NCBI GenBank assembly: GCA_027489295.1
Contig: JAIYAA010000279.1
Location: 1-64,000, forward strand
Direction of reading: 5' to 3'
Source of the DNA: Sphingomonadales bacterium
GTDB lineage: Bacteria; Pseudomonadota; Alphaproteobacteria; Sphingomonadales; Sphingomonadaceae
Length of the DNA: 64,000 nt
In this document: in pieces, positions 48,324 to 58,033 of the stretch
Layout of the letters: every line of letters begins with the position of its first letter
Position numbering within the stretch: position 1 is the first letter of the stretch
Program-made: the position numbers and the translations under genes
The notes under the pieces: model-generated
What the model saw: the letters and a program-made list of their open reading frames with translations, nothing else
What the model was told of the DNA's origin: nothing
Database searches by the model: none

Positions 48324-49206
48324 GGCTGCTCAGCTGCGAGAACACCGAATAGCTCGCCTCGAGCACGGTCTTCTGCTGCGCGAGGTCGACAGCGACCTGG
48401 CCGAGATCGGCGTCCTCGTTGTCCTCGATCACCTTCTGCAGCAGCAGCGAGCGCTGGTCACCGCGGGTGCTGAGGTCCTCGACCTGGTTCTGCTTTCGGC
48501 CATTGTCGGCGTTGACCGCGTTCACGTCGTTGAGGCCGCCGTTCAGCTGGGCGACGGCCTGCTGCAACGCGGTTTTCTGGGCGGCGGTGATCGTCGAGCC
48601 GATCGTACCGGCCTGCGAAAGCGTGCGGAACGCCTCGTAGAGGTTCTTGCCGATCGAGCTGGCGTTGACGCCGTAGCTCACGTCCACGCCGTCGCCGACG
48701 CGCGCGGTGGACAGCACATTGTCGTCGTGGAACGCCTGATCCGCCGGTGTCGTCGCGGCGTCGGCCAGCGTGGTCGGCGAAAAGGGTGCCTGATCCGTCT
48801 GCGAGCCGGCGAACAGCGGCGTACCGCCTTCGCTCGCGTTGAGCGAGGCGCGGAACTGCGCGAACGAGCTTTCGATCGCTTCCTGCAGGCCCGAGCTCTG
48901 GCCGGTGCCGATCGCGGTCATGATCTGCTGGCGCAGATCCGTGCTCGACGTCTGGATGCCCTCGATATGCCCCTGGTAGAGCGACATGGTGGTGGTCACC
49001 CGCTTGGCCACCGCCGACTGCGCCTTCTGCTGCTCGAGCAGGCTGTGCGCAGATAGGTTGCGCACCGCCTCGGTGCCGAGCGAGGCGAAATCCGTCGCCT
49101 TCTTGCCCGTGGAAAGCTGTTTCTGCGTGGCCGCCAGCTTTTCCTGCGCGATGGAGATCGCGCTGGCCATGGTGCGCTGGAGCGGAATGGTGGCAACACG
49201 AGACAT
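48301..49206 (-). CDS. flgL: Flagellar hook-filament junction protein FlgL
   Basis: The 301-residue protein has flagellin-type N-terminal (ATIPLQRTMASAISIAQEKL, QLSTGKKATDFAS) and C-terminal (VAVDLAQQKTVLEASYSVFS) coiled-coil ends. Together with FlgK it links hook and filament. It follows flgK by 13 bases in the same direction. Confidence 0.92.
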   Translation of the reverse strand: MSRVATIPLQRTMASAISIAQEKLAATQKQLSTGKKATDFASLGTEAVRNLSAHSLLEQQKAQSAVAKRVTTTMSLYQGHIEGIQTSSTDLRQQIMTAIGTGQSSGLQEAIESSFAQFRASLNASEGGTPLFAGSQTDQAPFSPTTLADAATTPADQAFHDDNVLSTARVGDGVDVSYGVNASSIGKNLYEAFRTLSQAGTIGSTITAAQKTALQQAVAQLNGGLNDVNAVNADNGRKQNQVEDLSTRGDQRSLLLQKVIEDNEDADLGQVAVDLAQQKTVLEASYSVFSQLSSLSLVKYL

Positions 49207-49219
49207 CAAAACAGCTCCC

Positions 49220-51325
49220 TTACTGAACCATTTGCAGCAGCGTGTCGTACATCTGCGTCGCGGTGGTCATCACCCGCGCGGATGCCGAATAGCTGTTCTG
49301 CAGGACGACCATCTGCGAGAGCTCCTCGTCGATGTTCACGCCCGAATAGCTGTCGCGACGATTGACCGCGTCCGACTTGCGGGCATCGGCATCGTCGAAG
49401 CGGCTTTGCGCCTGGCTGGCTTCCAGGCCGGCGCGGCCCAGCAATTGGGTCGACAGGCGGCCCACCGTCGTCACCCCGTCCTTGCCCAGGTCGAGCGCGC
49501 TGCCGAGCTTGTTGACGAACGCGGTCGCCCCGCGCGTATCGCCCGCGCCGATCGCCTTGGCACCGATCGCCGCGGTGGTGTCGAACCGAGCGAGCGGGAT
49601 CTGGTCGGCGTTGGCAGCGACGTCGTTGCGGACCTTGGCGACATCCAGGCCGCTGTTCAGCCCGCTCAGGCCGGAAAGCGACGAGAAGGTACGGCCGCTG
49701 CCGAGACGATCGGTCGAATCCGATGCGATCGAAATCACCGCGCCCGACATGCCGCTGGCGGGCTCGAACCGCATCCGGCCGCGCGTGTCGAGCGAGAAGC
49801 TGCCGAAATTGCTCAGCGGGCTGCCGTTCAGCTGGGTGACGAGGTCGCCCATTGTCCCGCCCGTCGTCGGCTGCAGCGTATAGCTGGTCAGCGCGAGACC
49901 CGAGGCGTCGCGCAGCACGATCTGCGCGCTCTGGCCGGTCGTGAAGCCGTGCGGATCGGAAGCGGTGAAACCGGTGGGCACCAGGCTGCTGCTGTCGCTC
50001 CGGATCAGGTCGTTCATGCCGAAATATTGCGACACGCCCACCCCTGCCCGCTGGCTGGGGCTGCTGGTCGACTGGGCGATCGCCACGCCGTTGCCCGCCC
50101 CGGACGCGGAGATGGTCAGCACCCCGTTGGTGAAGCTGGCCGTCCCGGCAGTACCGAGGCCGGAGTTGATCGCACTGACCATGTCCGCAACGGTCGCGCT
50201 GGGGCCCAGCGCATCGAAATTGACTTCGGTCTTGGCGACCAGCGTGCCGTCGGACTGGGTGACCGCGAAGGTGGCCTTGCCGGTAAAGCCCAGCCGATCG
50301 GTGGAAACCAGGCCGGTCTGCCGGCCGGTCAGGCTCGCTGGCGGCGGCACGGCGGTTCCTTCGTTGGAGACCGCGTTCAGCGACTCGGCAAGACCGCTGA
50401 ACACGGTGCCGAGCTGTTCCGAAAAGGAGGGCAGCGCCCGGTCGCGCAGATCGAGAAGACCGCCGAGCTTGCCGCCGATTGCCGCCGAATCCAGCTTCTC
50501 GCCGGTCAGCGCGCCCATCGTGCCATCCTTGTTGGCGAAGCGGATGCTGATATCGGGATAGGTCGTCTGCGAGGTGCCGGTGCCGTTGCCGCTGTTCGGA
50601 TAGTCCAGCTGGCGCAGCTTGCTGTCGAGCAGCATCTGCCCGGACGTCGTCTCGATGGTCACCCGGCCATCGGGCTGATCGCGGACATTGACCGACAGCA
50701 GGCCGCTGAGTTCCTCGATCGCGTTCATCCGCTGATCGGCGGCGCCGCTGGCGCTGCGCCCGAACGCGGTGGCCTGGGTCACCGTGCTGTTCAGGTCGTT
50801 GATGCGCTGGAGCAGCGTGTTGACCTTGTCGACGGTGTAGCCGACTTCGGATTCGACGTCCGCCCGCAGCCCGTCCACGTCGCGGGTGGTCTGCTGCATC
50901 GACGACAGCGCGTCGGCGACATTCCCTGCGAACACGGCCTTGGTCTGCGCCGAGGACTGCGATCCCGTCATTGCCGTCGCGGAGGACGTGATCGCGTCGA
51001 GACGCGCCGGCAGGCCGGACGAGGCGCCCGGCTCGCCGAGCAGCGCCTGCAACCGACCAAGGTAGCTCGACGTCACGTCGGTCTTCCCGTAGTCGCCGGC
51101 GCGACGATAGACCGTCGCTTCGAGGAAGCGATCGGCCACCCGCTCGGGCTCGCCGACGTTCACACCGCTCACCTGGCCGGTGACCACCGAGGTCGACAGC
51201 GAGACGCGCTCGCGAGCGTAGCCGGTGACGCCGACATTGGCGATGTTGTTCGATACCGCGCGCAATCCGGCCTGGGCTGCTGCCAGGCCGGAAACCGCGG
51301 TTCCTAGGATATCGTTCAGCGCCAT
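49220..51325 (-). CDS. flgK: Flagellar hook-associated protein FlgK
   Basis: The 701-residue protein starts with the rod/hook N-terminus (TAVSGLAAAQAGLRAVSNNI, ANVGVTGYARERV) and ends with the conserved VVLQNSYSASARVMTTATQM. It forms the first junction zone after the hook. It lies between flgE and flgL in one leftward group. Confidence 0.95.
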   Translation of the reverse strand: MALNDILGTAVSGLAAAQAGLRAVSNNIANVGVTGYARERVSLSTSVVTGQVSGVNVGEPERVADRFLEATVYRRAGDYGKTDVTSSYLGRLQALLGEPGASSGLPARLDAITSSATAMTGSQSSAQTKAVFAGNVADALSSMQQTTRDVDGLRADVESEVGYTVDKVNTLLQRINDLNSTVTQATAFGRSASGAADQRMNAIEELSGLLSVNVRDQPDGRVTIETTSGQMLLDSKLRQLDYPNSGNGTGTSQTTYPDISIRFANKDGTMGALTGEKLDSAAIGGKLGGLLDLRDRALPSFSEQLGTVFSGLAESLNAVSNEGTAVPPPASLTGRQTGLVSTDRLGFTGKATFAVTQSDGTLVAKTEVNFDALGPSATVADMVSAINSGLGTAGTASFTNGVLTISASGAGNGVAIAQSTSSPSQRAGVGVSQYFGMNDLIRSDSSSLVPTGFTASDPHGFTTGQSAQIVLRDASGLALTSYTLQPTTGGTMGDLVTQLNGSPLSNFGSFSLDTRGRMRFEPASGMSGAVISIASDSTDRLGSGRTFSSLSGLSGLNSGLDVAKVRNDVAANADQIPLARFDTTAAIGAKAIGAGDTRGATAFVNKLGSALDLGKDGVTTVGRLSTQLLGRAGLEASQAQSRFDDADARKSDAVNRRDSYSGVNIDEELSQMVVLQNSYSASARVMTTATQMYDTLLQMVQ

Positions 51326-51353
51326 GTCGTGCGTCCCCCGGCCTCAGTCATCG

Positions 51354-52694
51354 TCAGCGCTTCAGATCGCTGACTTCGCGCAGCATGTCGTCGACGGTGG
51401 TGATGATCTTCGACGAGGCGCTGTAGGCGCGCTGGAAGCGGATCATGTTGGTGAACTCGCCCGCCAGATCGACGGTCGAGGCTTCCAGCGTGTTCGACGA
51501 AAGCTTGCCGGCACCCAGCTCGCCAGGCGCGTTCATCGTCATCGATCCCGACTGCCGGTTCGCCGAATAGGCGTTGCCGGACACCCGGGTAAGGCCGTTC
51601 GGATTGGCGAAGGTGGCGATCGGCAGCTGGAACACCTTGCGGGTCGAGCCGTCGTCGAAGATCGCGCTGACAATGCCGTCCTTCGACACTTCGGTCGACG
51701 CGATGTTGCCGAGCACGCCGCCGTCGGAGCCGCCCGAGATCAGCGACGAAGGCTGACCGAAGGAGGTGATGCCGGCGATCGAATTCGCGCTGCCGAGATC
51801 AACGTTGATCGGCTGGTAATCGGCGCCGTTCGTATAGGTGATGTTCAACGGGCTGTTCGGCCCCGGATTGTCCCAGGTGATGGTCTTCAGGCTGCCGTCA
51901 CCGTTGAAATCCACCGTTCCGCTACCCACCAGGCCGTTGGTGCCGGTGACGTCCGATGCCGGAACGACGACGGCCTCCACCTTCCACTGGTTGGTGTTGG
52001 TCTTGAGGAACGACATGTTGAGCTGATGGCTGCCGCCCTGCGCATCGTAGATCGTGAACGGACGCGTGAACGTCGGCTCGATCTTCGTGCCGCTCGACGC
52101 GTTTGCCGTATAGGCCGCCATCGCGCCGGCGGTGGTGCCGTAGCTGCTGGCGCTGGAGGAAATCGCTGCGTCCGACTGCAGGTTGATGCGCGCCTGCAGC
52201 TTCGTGGTCGGCGCGGCCGTGCCGACCAGGTCGCTCAGGCGGACCGGGGACAGCGTGTCGAGGCTGCCGGTGTTGTTCGCCTTGCCCGCGGCATCCAGAC
52301 GCCAGCCATAGAGGTACAGGCCGGAGGAATTGCGCAGATAGCCTTCCTCGTCCGGCTTGAACGAGCCGGCGCGGGTGTAGGCAACCGGATCGCTGGCCGT
52401 GGTGCCACTGCGCGTGACGAAGAAGCCATTGCCGTCGATCGCGAGATCGGTGCTGCTGCCGGAAGCCTGGAGCAGGCCCTGCTTGGACACCTGCGAAATC
52501 GGCGACGCCGCCACACCACCGGCCGAATAGCTCGACGACGCGCGACCATCGGTCACCAGCGTGCGGAACTGCGCCTCGACGCCCTTATAGGCGACGGTGT
52601 TGATATTGGTGATGTTGTCGGCAACCGTGGCCATGGCACTCGACTGCGCGCTCAGCCCGGAAACGCCAGCGTAAAGAGCGGAATAGAGGCTCAA
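51354..52694 (-). CDS. flgE: Flagellar hook protein FlgE
   Basis: TTG 52694 is eight bases from a GAGGAG site and gives 446 residues beginning as hook proteins do (SLYSALYAGVSGL). Family blocks are NITNINTVAYKG, AIDGNGFFV and the C-terminal FTNMIRFQRAYSASSKIITT. A sigma-70-like TACAAT lies upstream. The longer frame from 52769 is not supported. Confidence 0.93.
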   Translation of the reverse strand: MSLYSALYAGVSGLSAQSSAMATVADNITNINTVAYKGVEAQFRTLVTDGRASSSYSAGGVAASPISQVSKQGLLQASGSSTDLAIDGNGFFVTRSGTTASDPVAYTRAGSFKPDEEGYLRNSSGLYLYGWRLDAAGKANNTGSLDTLSPVRLSDLVGTAAPTTKLQARINLQSDAAISSSASSYGTTAGAMAAYTANASSGTKIEPTFTRPFTIYDAQGGSHQLNMSFLKTNTNQWKVEAVVVPASDVTGTNGLVGSGTVDFNGDGSLKTITWDNPGPNSPLNITYTNGADYQPINVDLGSANSIAGITSFGQPSSLISGGSDGGVLGNIASTEVSKDGIVSAIFDDGSTRKVFQLPIATFANPNGLTRVSGNAYSANRQSGSMTMNAPGELGAGKLSSNTLEASTVDLAGEFTNMIRFQRAYSASSKIITTVDDMLREVSDLKR

Positions 52695-52811
52695 GTTCAA
52701 AACTCCTCGAGATGCCCGCGCGATCCCCACGCCGGCGACCTGTTCATTGTAGAGGGGGAAACCCTGCACCCAAATCGATAGGGCGAATTTGCCTGTTGCG
52801 GCGCGGGAGGC

Positions 52812-52824
52812 GGCAAAATTTGCC
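52812..52824. promoter_or_regulatory. Palindrome between flgE and flbT
   Basis: GGCAAAATTTGCC is a 13-bp palindrome in the divergent intergenic space, with a similar half-site (GCGAATTTGCC) at about 52783. A regulator controlling both flagellar directions, for example an FlbD-like factor, could bind here; there is no direct evidence. Confidence 0.4.
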
Positions 52825-52891
52825 GGGTGTTCGCATCGCTGCCCGCAAACGCGACTATAAGTTTAGGAACGCTTATCGAAAGGCCAGTTCC

Positions 52892-53293
52892 ATGCTTCGC
52901 ATCACGCTCCGGGACGGTGAAAAGGCGATCGTCAACGGCGCGGTGTTGCGCGCCGTGGGTCGCACCCAGATCGCCGTGGAGAACAAGGTATCGATCCTGC
53001 GCGGCCGCGAGGTGATGCGGCCCGAGGAAGCGACCACGCCCGCGCGCCAGCTCTATTTCGCCACGATGCTCGCCTATATCGATCCGGCCGGCCGCGACGC
53101 GCATCACGATGCCGTGGTCCAGCTGATCAGCCTGCTGATCACAACGCTGGGCACGCCGCAGGCGAGCGAGCTGTGCATCCGCTTCGCCAACGACCTCGCG
53201 CAGGGCGAGTATTACAAGGCGCTCGCCGTCGCCCGCGAGGTGATCGCGCTGGAAGAGGCCGCCGCCGACCAGAGCGCCACCCAGGCCGCCTGA
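52892..53293 (+). CDS. flbT: Flagellar biosynthesis regulator FlbT
   Basis: The 133-residue protein matches Flb[40 protein letters not shown], and [16 protein letters not shown]. In Caulobacter FlbT acts on flagellin mRNA translation and stability. It is the first gene of the rightward flagellar group, 14 bases before fliI. Confidence 0.92.
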   Translation: MLRITLRDGEKAIVNGAVLRAVGRTQIAVENKVSILRGREVMRPEEATTPARQLYFATMLAYIDPAGRDAHHDAVVQLISLLITTLGTPQASELCIRFANDLAQGEYYKALAVAREVIALEEAAADQSATQAA

Positions 53294-53307
53294 AGGACGC
53301 CGCCGCG

Positions 53308-54669
53308 ATGCAAACGCTCGCCAGTGCCGCCCGTGCGATCCGGGAAATGGTCCCGGATCGTCGGTTCGGGCGCGTGGTGGCGGTGCGCGGCGCGCTCATC
53401 GAAGTGGAAGGCCTGACCGGCGTCGCCCAGATCGGCAGCCGCGTCGAAATCCAGTCCCCCAGCGGCAAGGTGGAAGCCGAAGTCACCGCGCTCGATCGCG
53501 GCGTCGCGCTCTGCCTGCCCTTTGTCGATCCGCAGGGCGTCGGGCTGGGTGCGATGGCCGAGCTCGGCGCCGGCCAGTTCACCGTGCGCCCGTCCAAGGC
53601 CTGGCTCGGCCGGATGATCAACGGCCTCGGCCGCCCGGTCGACGGCCAGGGTCCGCTGGTCAACGGCGCCGATCCGCAGCCGATCAAGGCCTCCCCGCCC
53701 GCCGCCGCCGGTCGCGCGCGCGTCGCCGAACGCATCGAGACGGGCGTGCGCTGCCTCGATACCTTCGTGCCGCTGTGCCGCGGCCAGCGGCTCGGCCTGT
53801 TCGCCGGTTCGGGCGTCGGCAAGTCGGTGCTGCTGTCGATGCTCGCGCGCTGGACGCAGTGCGACGTCGCGGTGATCGGGCTGATCGGCGAACGCGGCCG
53901 CGAAGTGCAGGAATTCATCGAGGACGATCTGGGCCCCGAGGGCATGGCCCGCTCGGTCGTCGTCGTCGCCACCTCGGACGAGCCGGCGCTGATGCGCCGC
54001 CAGGCCGCCTGGACCACCCTCGCCGTCGCCGAGCATTTCCGCGACCAGGGCCTCAACGTCCTCTGCCTGATGGATTCGGTCACCCGCTTCGCGATGGCGC
54101 AGCGCGAGATCGGCCTCGCCTCGGGCGAGCCGCCGGCGACCAAGGGCTATACCCCCACCGTCTTCGCCGAACTGCCGCGTCTGCTGGAGCGCGCCGGCCC
54201 CGGCGCGCCGGGCGCGGGCATGATCACCGGCCTGTTCACCGTACTCGTCGACGGCGACGACCATAACGAGCCGGTGGCGGACGCGGTGCGCGGCATCCTC
54301 GACGGGCACGTCGTGATGCGCCGCGCCATCGCCGAGCGCGGCCGCTATCCGGCGATCGACGTGCTCAAGTCGGTCTCGCGTACCCTGCCCCATTGCCTCG
54401 AAGCGGAGCAGAACGAGATCCGCCTCGCCGCCCGCAAGCTGCTATCCACCTATGCCGACATGGAAGAGATGGTGCGGCTGGGTGCGTACAAGGCGGGCTC
54501 CTCGGCCGAGGTCGATCGCGCGGTCGCACTGGCACCGCGCATCGAGGCCCTGCTCAACCAGGGCAAGAACGACGAGGGCCATGCCGCGGCGGCGTTCGCC
54601 GAGCTCGCCGCGATCCTGTCCGGCGCCGCGACCGGCGATCCCGGCCATGACGTGGGTCTCGCCGCATGA
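53308..54669 (+). CDS. fliI: Flagellar export ATPase FliI
   Basis: The 453-residue protein has [19 protein letters not shown] (Walker A), [33 protein letters not shown] (Walker B region) and [15 protein letters not shown]. It powers the flagellar type III export apparatus with FliH and FliJ. The stop overlaps the next ATG (ATGA). Confidence 0.96.
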   Translation: MQTLASAARAIREMVPDRRFGRVVAVRGALIEVEGLTGVAQIGSRVEIQSPSGKVEAEVTALDRGVALCLPFVDPQGVGLGAMAELGAGQFTVRPSKAWLGRMINGLGRPVDGQGPLVNGADPQPIKASPPAAAGRARVAERIETGVRCLDTFVPLCRGQRLGLFAGSGVGKSVLLSMLARWTQCDVAVIGLIGERGREVQEFIEDDLGPEGMARSVVVVATSDEPALMRRQAAWTTLAVAEHFRDQGLNVLCLMDSVTRFAMAQREIGLASGEPPATKGYTPTVFAELPRLLERAGPGAPGAGMITGLFTVLVDGDDHNEPVADAVRGILDGHVVMRRAIAERGRYPAIDVLKSVSRTLPHCLEAEQNEIRLAARKLLSTYADMEEMVRLGAYKAGSSAEVDRAVALAPRIEALLNQGKNDEGHAAAAFAELAAILSGAATGDPGHDVGLAA

Positions 54670-55097
54670 GGACGCCGCTCGATACCGCCCTGCGCATGCA
54701 GCAGCGCACCGTCGATGACCTCAAGGTCGCGATCGGCGCCTCGATCGATCGCATCGCCGAGCTGGAGCAGCAGGCGCGCACCCTGGTCGAGCGGATGCGC
54801 GAGGAGCGGATGCTCGCCCACGCCCTTCCCTTCGCATCGGACGCCTGGCTCGTCACTGCGAAACATGCCCAGACCCGGCTCGGCGCAGAAGTCGTCGCCG
54901 AACAGGGCCGCCTTCTGCAGCTGCAGGAGCAGGCGCGCGAGGCCTATGGCACGCTGCGCGCGATCGAAAGCGCCGCCGAGCGTTTTCGCGCCGAGGCCGA
55001 GCGCGAAGCCGAAGCCGCCGAGCAGGCGGCGATTGATGACATTGCCGCGGTGCGCTTCCTGCGGGAACGCAAGCGGATGCCGGTGAAGGCAGCATGA
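54666..55097 (+). CDS. fliJ: FliJ-like flagellar export chaperone
   Basis: The 143-residue protein is almost wholly coiled coil ([38 protein letters not shown]) and follows fliI with an overlap. FliJ is a general component of flagellar export and is poorly conserved; the call relies on size, coiled coil and position. Confidence 0.78.
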   Translation: MRTPLDTALRMQQRTVDDLKVAIGASIDRIAELEQQARTLVERMREERMLAHALPFASDAWLVTAKHAQTRLGAEVVAEQGRLLQLQEQAREAYGTLRAIESAAERFRAEAEREAEAAEQAAIDDIAAVRFLRERKRMPVKAA

Positions 55098-56131
55098 TCC
55101 ACCGTACCGACCTCGCCGCGCTCACGCCGGCTCAGCGCGCCAACGTGATCTACGCACAGGCGCAGTCCGAACTATCGAACCGCCTTTGGCGCGCCGCGAT
55201 CGGCGACAGCGACCGCGATGGCACGAACAAGACGCGCTCGCCGCTTGGGCCAGGTTCGGACATGCAAATGGATTCGCTGCTCGAACTGCTCGGCACCCAG
55301 GCGCCGCGTTCCTCGAAGGGGCGCTGCAAGTGCCAGTGCAGCTGCTCGTGCCACGACGATACCGACGACGCGGCCGCCCTCCCCAAGGGCCCGATGACCG
55401 CGGAGCACGCGCGAAGCATTGCCGAGCGACCTGCGACCATGGCTTCCGCCCCCGCCGCCGGTGCGACCGCCGGCGCCGCCTCGGGCGGGCTCGCGCTGGG
55501 CGCCAACAGCCGATACGCCGATGCCCTCGCCGCGGCCGAAGCGCGCAGCGGCGTGCCCGCTTCCGCGCTCGCCGCGATCGTCAATGCCGAGGCAGGCAAG
55601 GGCCATGACGGCAGCTGGAACGCGCTTTCCCGCAACCCGCGATCGAGCGCCGCAGGGCTGGGCCAGTTCCTCAGCGGCACCTGGCAGGGCCTCGCCGAAC
55701 AGAGTGGCACGTGGCTGAACGAAGTCGCCAAGGCACGCGGTTGGCTGAAAGAAAACGGCAAGGTCGATCCCAACCGCCGCAGCGAGTTGCTGGCGTTGCG
55801 CTACGATCCGCAGGCATCGATTCTCACCGTCGCAGATATGGCCCGCAATAATCTGCAAAAGCTCGAATCCTCCGGGCTCAAGGTGCATGCCGATTCGGAA
55901 ACTTTGGCCAAGGCAGCCTATCTCAGCCACCATCTGGGACTGGGCGATGCGAGAAAATTTCTTGCCGGCGGGATTGACGCCGGCCGCGCTCGCCACCTCC
56001 TCGCCGCCCAGATCGGCGGCTCCGCGGCGGAACAGCGCATCGCCAGCGCCGGCGACGCCACCCGCGCGCACCGGCAATGGTTACTGGAATTCATCGACCG
56101 GCATATCCAGCCGGAAAAATTTTCCTCGTAA
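55094..56131 (+). CDS. Flagellar-operon lytic transglycosylase-like protein
   Basis: The 345-residue product overlaps the fliJ stop. The C-terminal half is a lysozyme-like domain (ALAAIVNAEAGKG with probable catalytic Glu, SSAAGLGQFLSGTWQGL, ELLALRYDPQASI). It could open peptidoglycan for the rod, as FlgJ does elsewhere. Residues 78..90 hold a dense cysteine cluster (CKCQCSCSCH). No signal peptide is seen, so export may use the flagellar apparatus. Confidence 0.75.
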   Translation: MIHRTDLAALTPAQRANVIYAQAQSELSNRLWRAAIGDSDRDGTNKTRSPLGPGSDMQMDSLLELLGTQAPRSSKGRCKCQCSCSCHDDTDDAAALPKGPMTAEHARSIAERPATMASAPAAGATAGAASGGLALGANSRYADALAAAEARSGVPASALAAIVNAEAGKGHDGSWNALSRNPRSSAAGLGQFLSGTWQGLAEQSGTWLNEVAKARGWLKENGKVDPNRRSELLALRYDPQASILTVADMARNNLQKLESSGLKVHADSETLAKAAYLSHHLGLGDARKFLAGGIDAGRARHLLAAQIGGSAAEQRIASAGDATRAHRQWLLEFIDRHIQPEKFSS

Positions 56132-56367
56132 AGCCGCCATTTCCGGGCTCTGGGAACGTCGTTAGCGAAGATGCTGAACGGCGATTAACCATCATTTTTT
56201 CAGGCACTTGGCTCGCCTTGCGAATCGCGCCTGCTATAAAGGTCGGGGGTCTTTTGCGGAAAAGTACCTAAGGCCCCGATTAGCACTCCTTTAAGTGTTT
56301 CAGGCGAAATCTGCCCCTGTCGACGGCGCCGGAACGATCGGACCGGCGCTGAACCAGGGGAATACGA
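56132..56367. other. Intergenic region upstream of the sigma factor gene
   Basis: No gene is seen in these 236 bases. AT-richer patches around 56175..56300 (for example GCTATAAAGGTCG) could provide the promoter of the sigma factor gene. A GAACCAGGGGAA ribosome site lies just before 56368. Confidence 0.5.
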
Positions 56368-57420
56368 ATGTCGAAGATCACGATCGCTCTCGAGGCAGCA
56401 GTCCAAACCGTCATCGAGAATTCGCCCAAGGACAGCAAGCAGACTGCTCGTCAGCGCGCCGAAGTCGATCGGGCCTTCGCTCGCATTCTGAAGCTCATCG
56501 CCCCCCGCATCCGCCACTTCATCCGCCAGTACGGCCTGACCGCGCACTGGGACGACGCCGAGCAGTGCTGCGCCATCGCCGTGCACCGCGCGATCCAGGC
56601 CTATGAGCCGGAAAAGGCCCAGTTCACCACCTTCGTCAACTGGCAGATCCGCGGCGAGCTGCAGAGCCTGCGCTTCCGCCTGATGACCGACCAGCGCCCC
56701 TCGGCCAAGAAGGTCGAAGCCACCACCGTTTCGCTCAGCGCGATGGTCAGCTCGGCCGATGGCGACGAGATGTCGCCCGAGGCGATGATCGAGGACGAGG
56801 ATGCGCTGGAGCGCACCGAGAGCGCCGCATCGGATTACCTGGCCGATGGCGCGATCGCCTCGCTGATCGAGGCCTATGTCGACCATCTCCGCAAGGTGGG
56901 CATCGAGCAGCTCCGCCGCCGCCCGCGCCCGAAGCGGGAAGAGGCAGCCCTTCGCCGCGAAGGCCCGCGTCTCCGCACCGCCACCCACGGCATCGATCCG
57001 ACCGAGCTGGAAAAGCTGGAAGCCAAGCTCGAGCGTGATCGCGAGATCGTCGCCCGCCGCGTGTTCCAGACCGCCACGCTCGACGACCTCTCGATGGAAA
57101 CCGGTGTGACCAAGGAGCGCGTCCGCCAGATCACCAAGCGCGCCGCCAAGGTGATCGCAGAGATCGCCGCTGCCGATCCGCGCTTCTCGGTGATGGCCGA
57201 ATATGGTGCGCCGGCCCCGACCAAGCGCCGCCAGCCGGCCCCGGCCCACAGCATCACGCCGATCCTGCCGGACGCCAGCCAGCCGCACAACCTGCTCTCC
57301 AGCGTCGTCGCGATCAATCCGGCGAGCATCGAGACCGTCGTGGCAGCCGAGGCGAACCGCGAGACGATCGAGGCCATCGCCATTGCCGCACCGGTGCCGA
57401 CCAGCGCTGCGCTGCATTGA
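56368..57420 (+). CDS. Sigma-70 family RNA polymerase sigma factor
   Basis: The 350-residue protein has a region-2 pattern (LIAPRIRHFIRQYGLTAHWD, FTTFVNWQIRGELQSLRFR) and a region-4 HTH (TLDDLSMETGVTKERVRQIT). It lacks the extended N-terminus and conserved region 1 of housekeeping factors and does not look like RpoH or FliA. The long Ala/Pro-rich C-terminal tail after region 4 is unusual. Its position next to the flagellar group hints at a linked role, without proof. Confidence 0.8.
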   Translation: MSKITIALEAAVQTVIENSPKDSKQTARQRAEVDRAFARILKLIAPRIRHFIRQYGLTAHWDDAEQCCAIAVHRAIQAYEPEKAQFTTFVNWQIRGELQSLRFRLMTDQRPSAKKVEATTVSLSAMVSSADGDEMSPEAMIEDEDALERTESAASDYLADGAIASLIEAYVDHLRKVGIEQLRRRPRPKREEAALRREGPRLRTATHGIDPTELEKLEAKLERDREIVARRVFQTATLDDLSMETGVTKERVRQITKRAAKVIAEIAAADPRFSVMAEYGAPAPTKRRQPAPAHSITPILPDASQPHNLLSSVVAINPASIETVVAAEANRETIEAIAIAAPVPTSAALH

Positions 57421-57479
57421 TACCACTCGGGGCACAATCGCTCTATAATGGAAGGGTAACCCTTTCGCGGAACGATCTG

Positions 57480-57992
57480 ATGTCCCGAGATTCCCAGACC
57501 AACGGCCCCGGCGCCCCCCACATGATGCCGCGGCCGAACTACAAGCTGACCGAACTGGCCGAGGAAATGGTGCGCTGTGCGCAGCCGTTGCTCCCGGCCG
57601 GCGGTCGGCTTTTTCTTGGCCTGCAGCAGGACATGGACGGATCGCTGCGGATGATCTGGTGGCGCGGTGACGATTTCCGCCTGATCGCCGAGATCGATGC
57701 CAGCCCCGAGGGGTTCTGCGACGAGGACAGCGACGAAGGCGCGCTGCAGGACGCGGCCAGCGCCTGCCTCACCTATCTCGCCGGCCGCTGGCCCAGCCCG
57801 CCGCGCCGGCTGGGCGTGATCACCGACGGCATCGGCGTCGCCTTCTCCCCCAACCGCCCCGCGGTGGCGGAGCCCGGCTGGCTGCTCGACCATGCCGGCG
57901 GCCTGGCCACGCTTACCACGATCCTGCCGCTCGACGGCGAAGGCCCCTGCGCGCTGCTGTGCACGCCGGTAGAGGCCGCGTCGTACCATTGA
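57480..57992 (+). CDS. Conserved hypothetical protein
   Basis: ATG 57480 gives 170 residues. The central part is strand-rich (RLFLGLQQDMDGSLRMIWWR, DFRLIAEIDAS) followed by an acidic EDSDEG segment and helices. No catalytic motif or signal peptide is seen. It lies between the sigma factor and thymidylate kinase-like genes. Confidence 0.7.
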   Translation: MSRDSQTNGPGAPHMMPRPNYKLTELAEEMVRCAQPLLPAGGRLFLGLQQDMDGSLRMIWWRGDDFRLIAEIDASPEGFCDEDSDEGALQDAASACLTYLAGRWPSPPRRLGVITDGIGVAFSPNRPAVAEPGWLLDHAGGLATLTTILPLDGEGPCALLCTPVEAASYH

Positions 57993-58033
57993 GTCGCCGG
58001 TGACAAGCGGCCCCGGCATGCTATGGGGACCGC

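Noticed and set aside
48986..51307. 773-aa open frame on the + strand opposite flgK
   Set aside because: High-GC shadow of a well-supported flagellar gene, rich in Arg, Ala, Gly and His, with no recognisable domain.
52697..53107. Minus-strand frame over the flgE-flbT intergenic region and flbT start
   Set aside because: Overlaps flbT in antisense, and its sequence has no family character.
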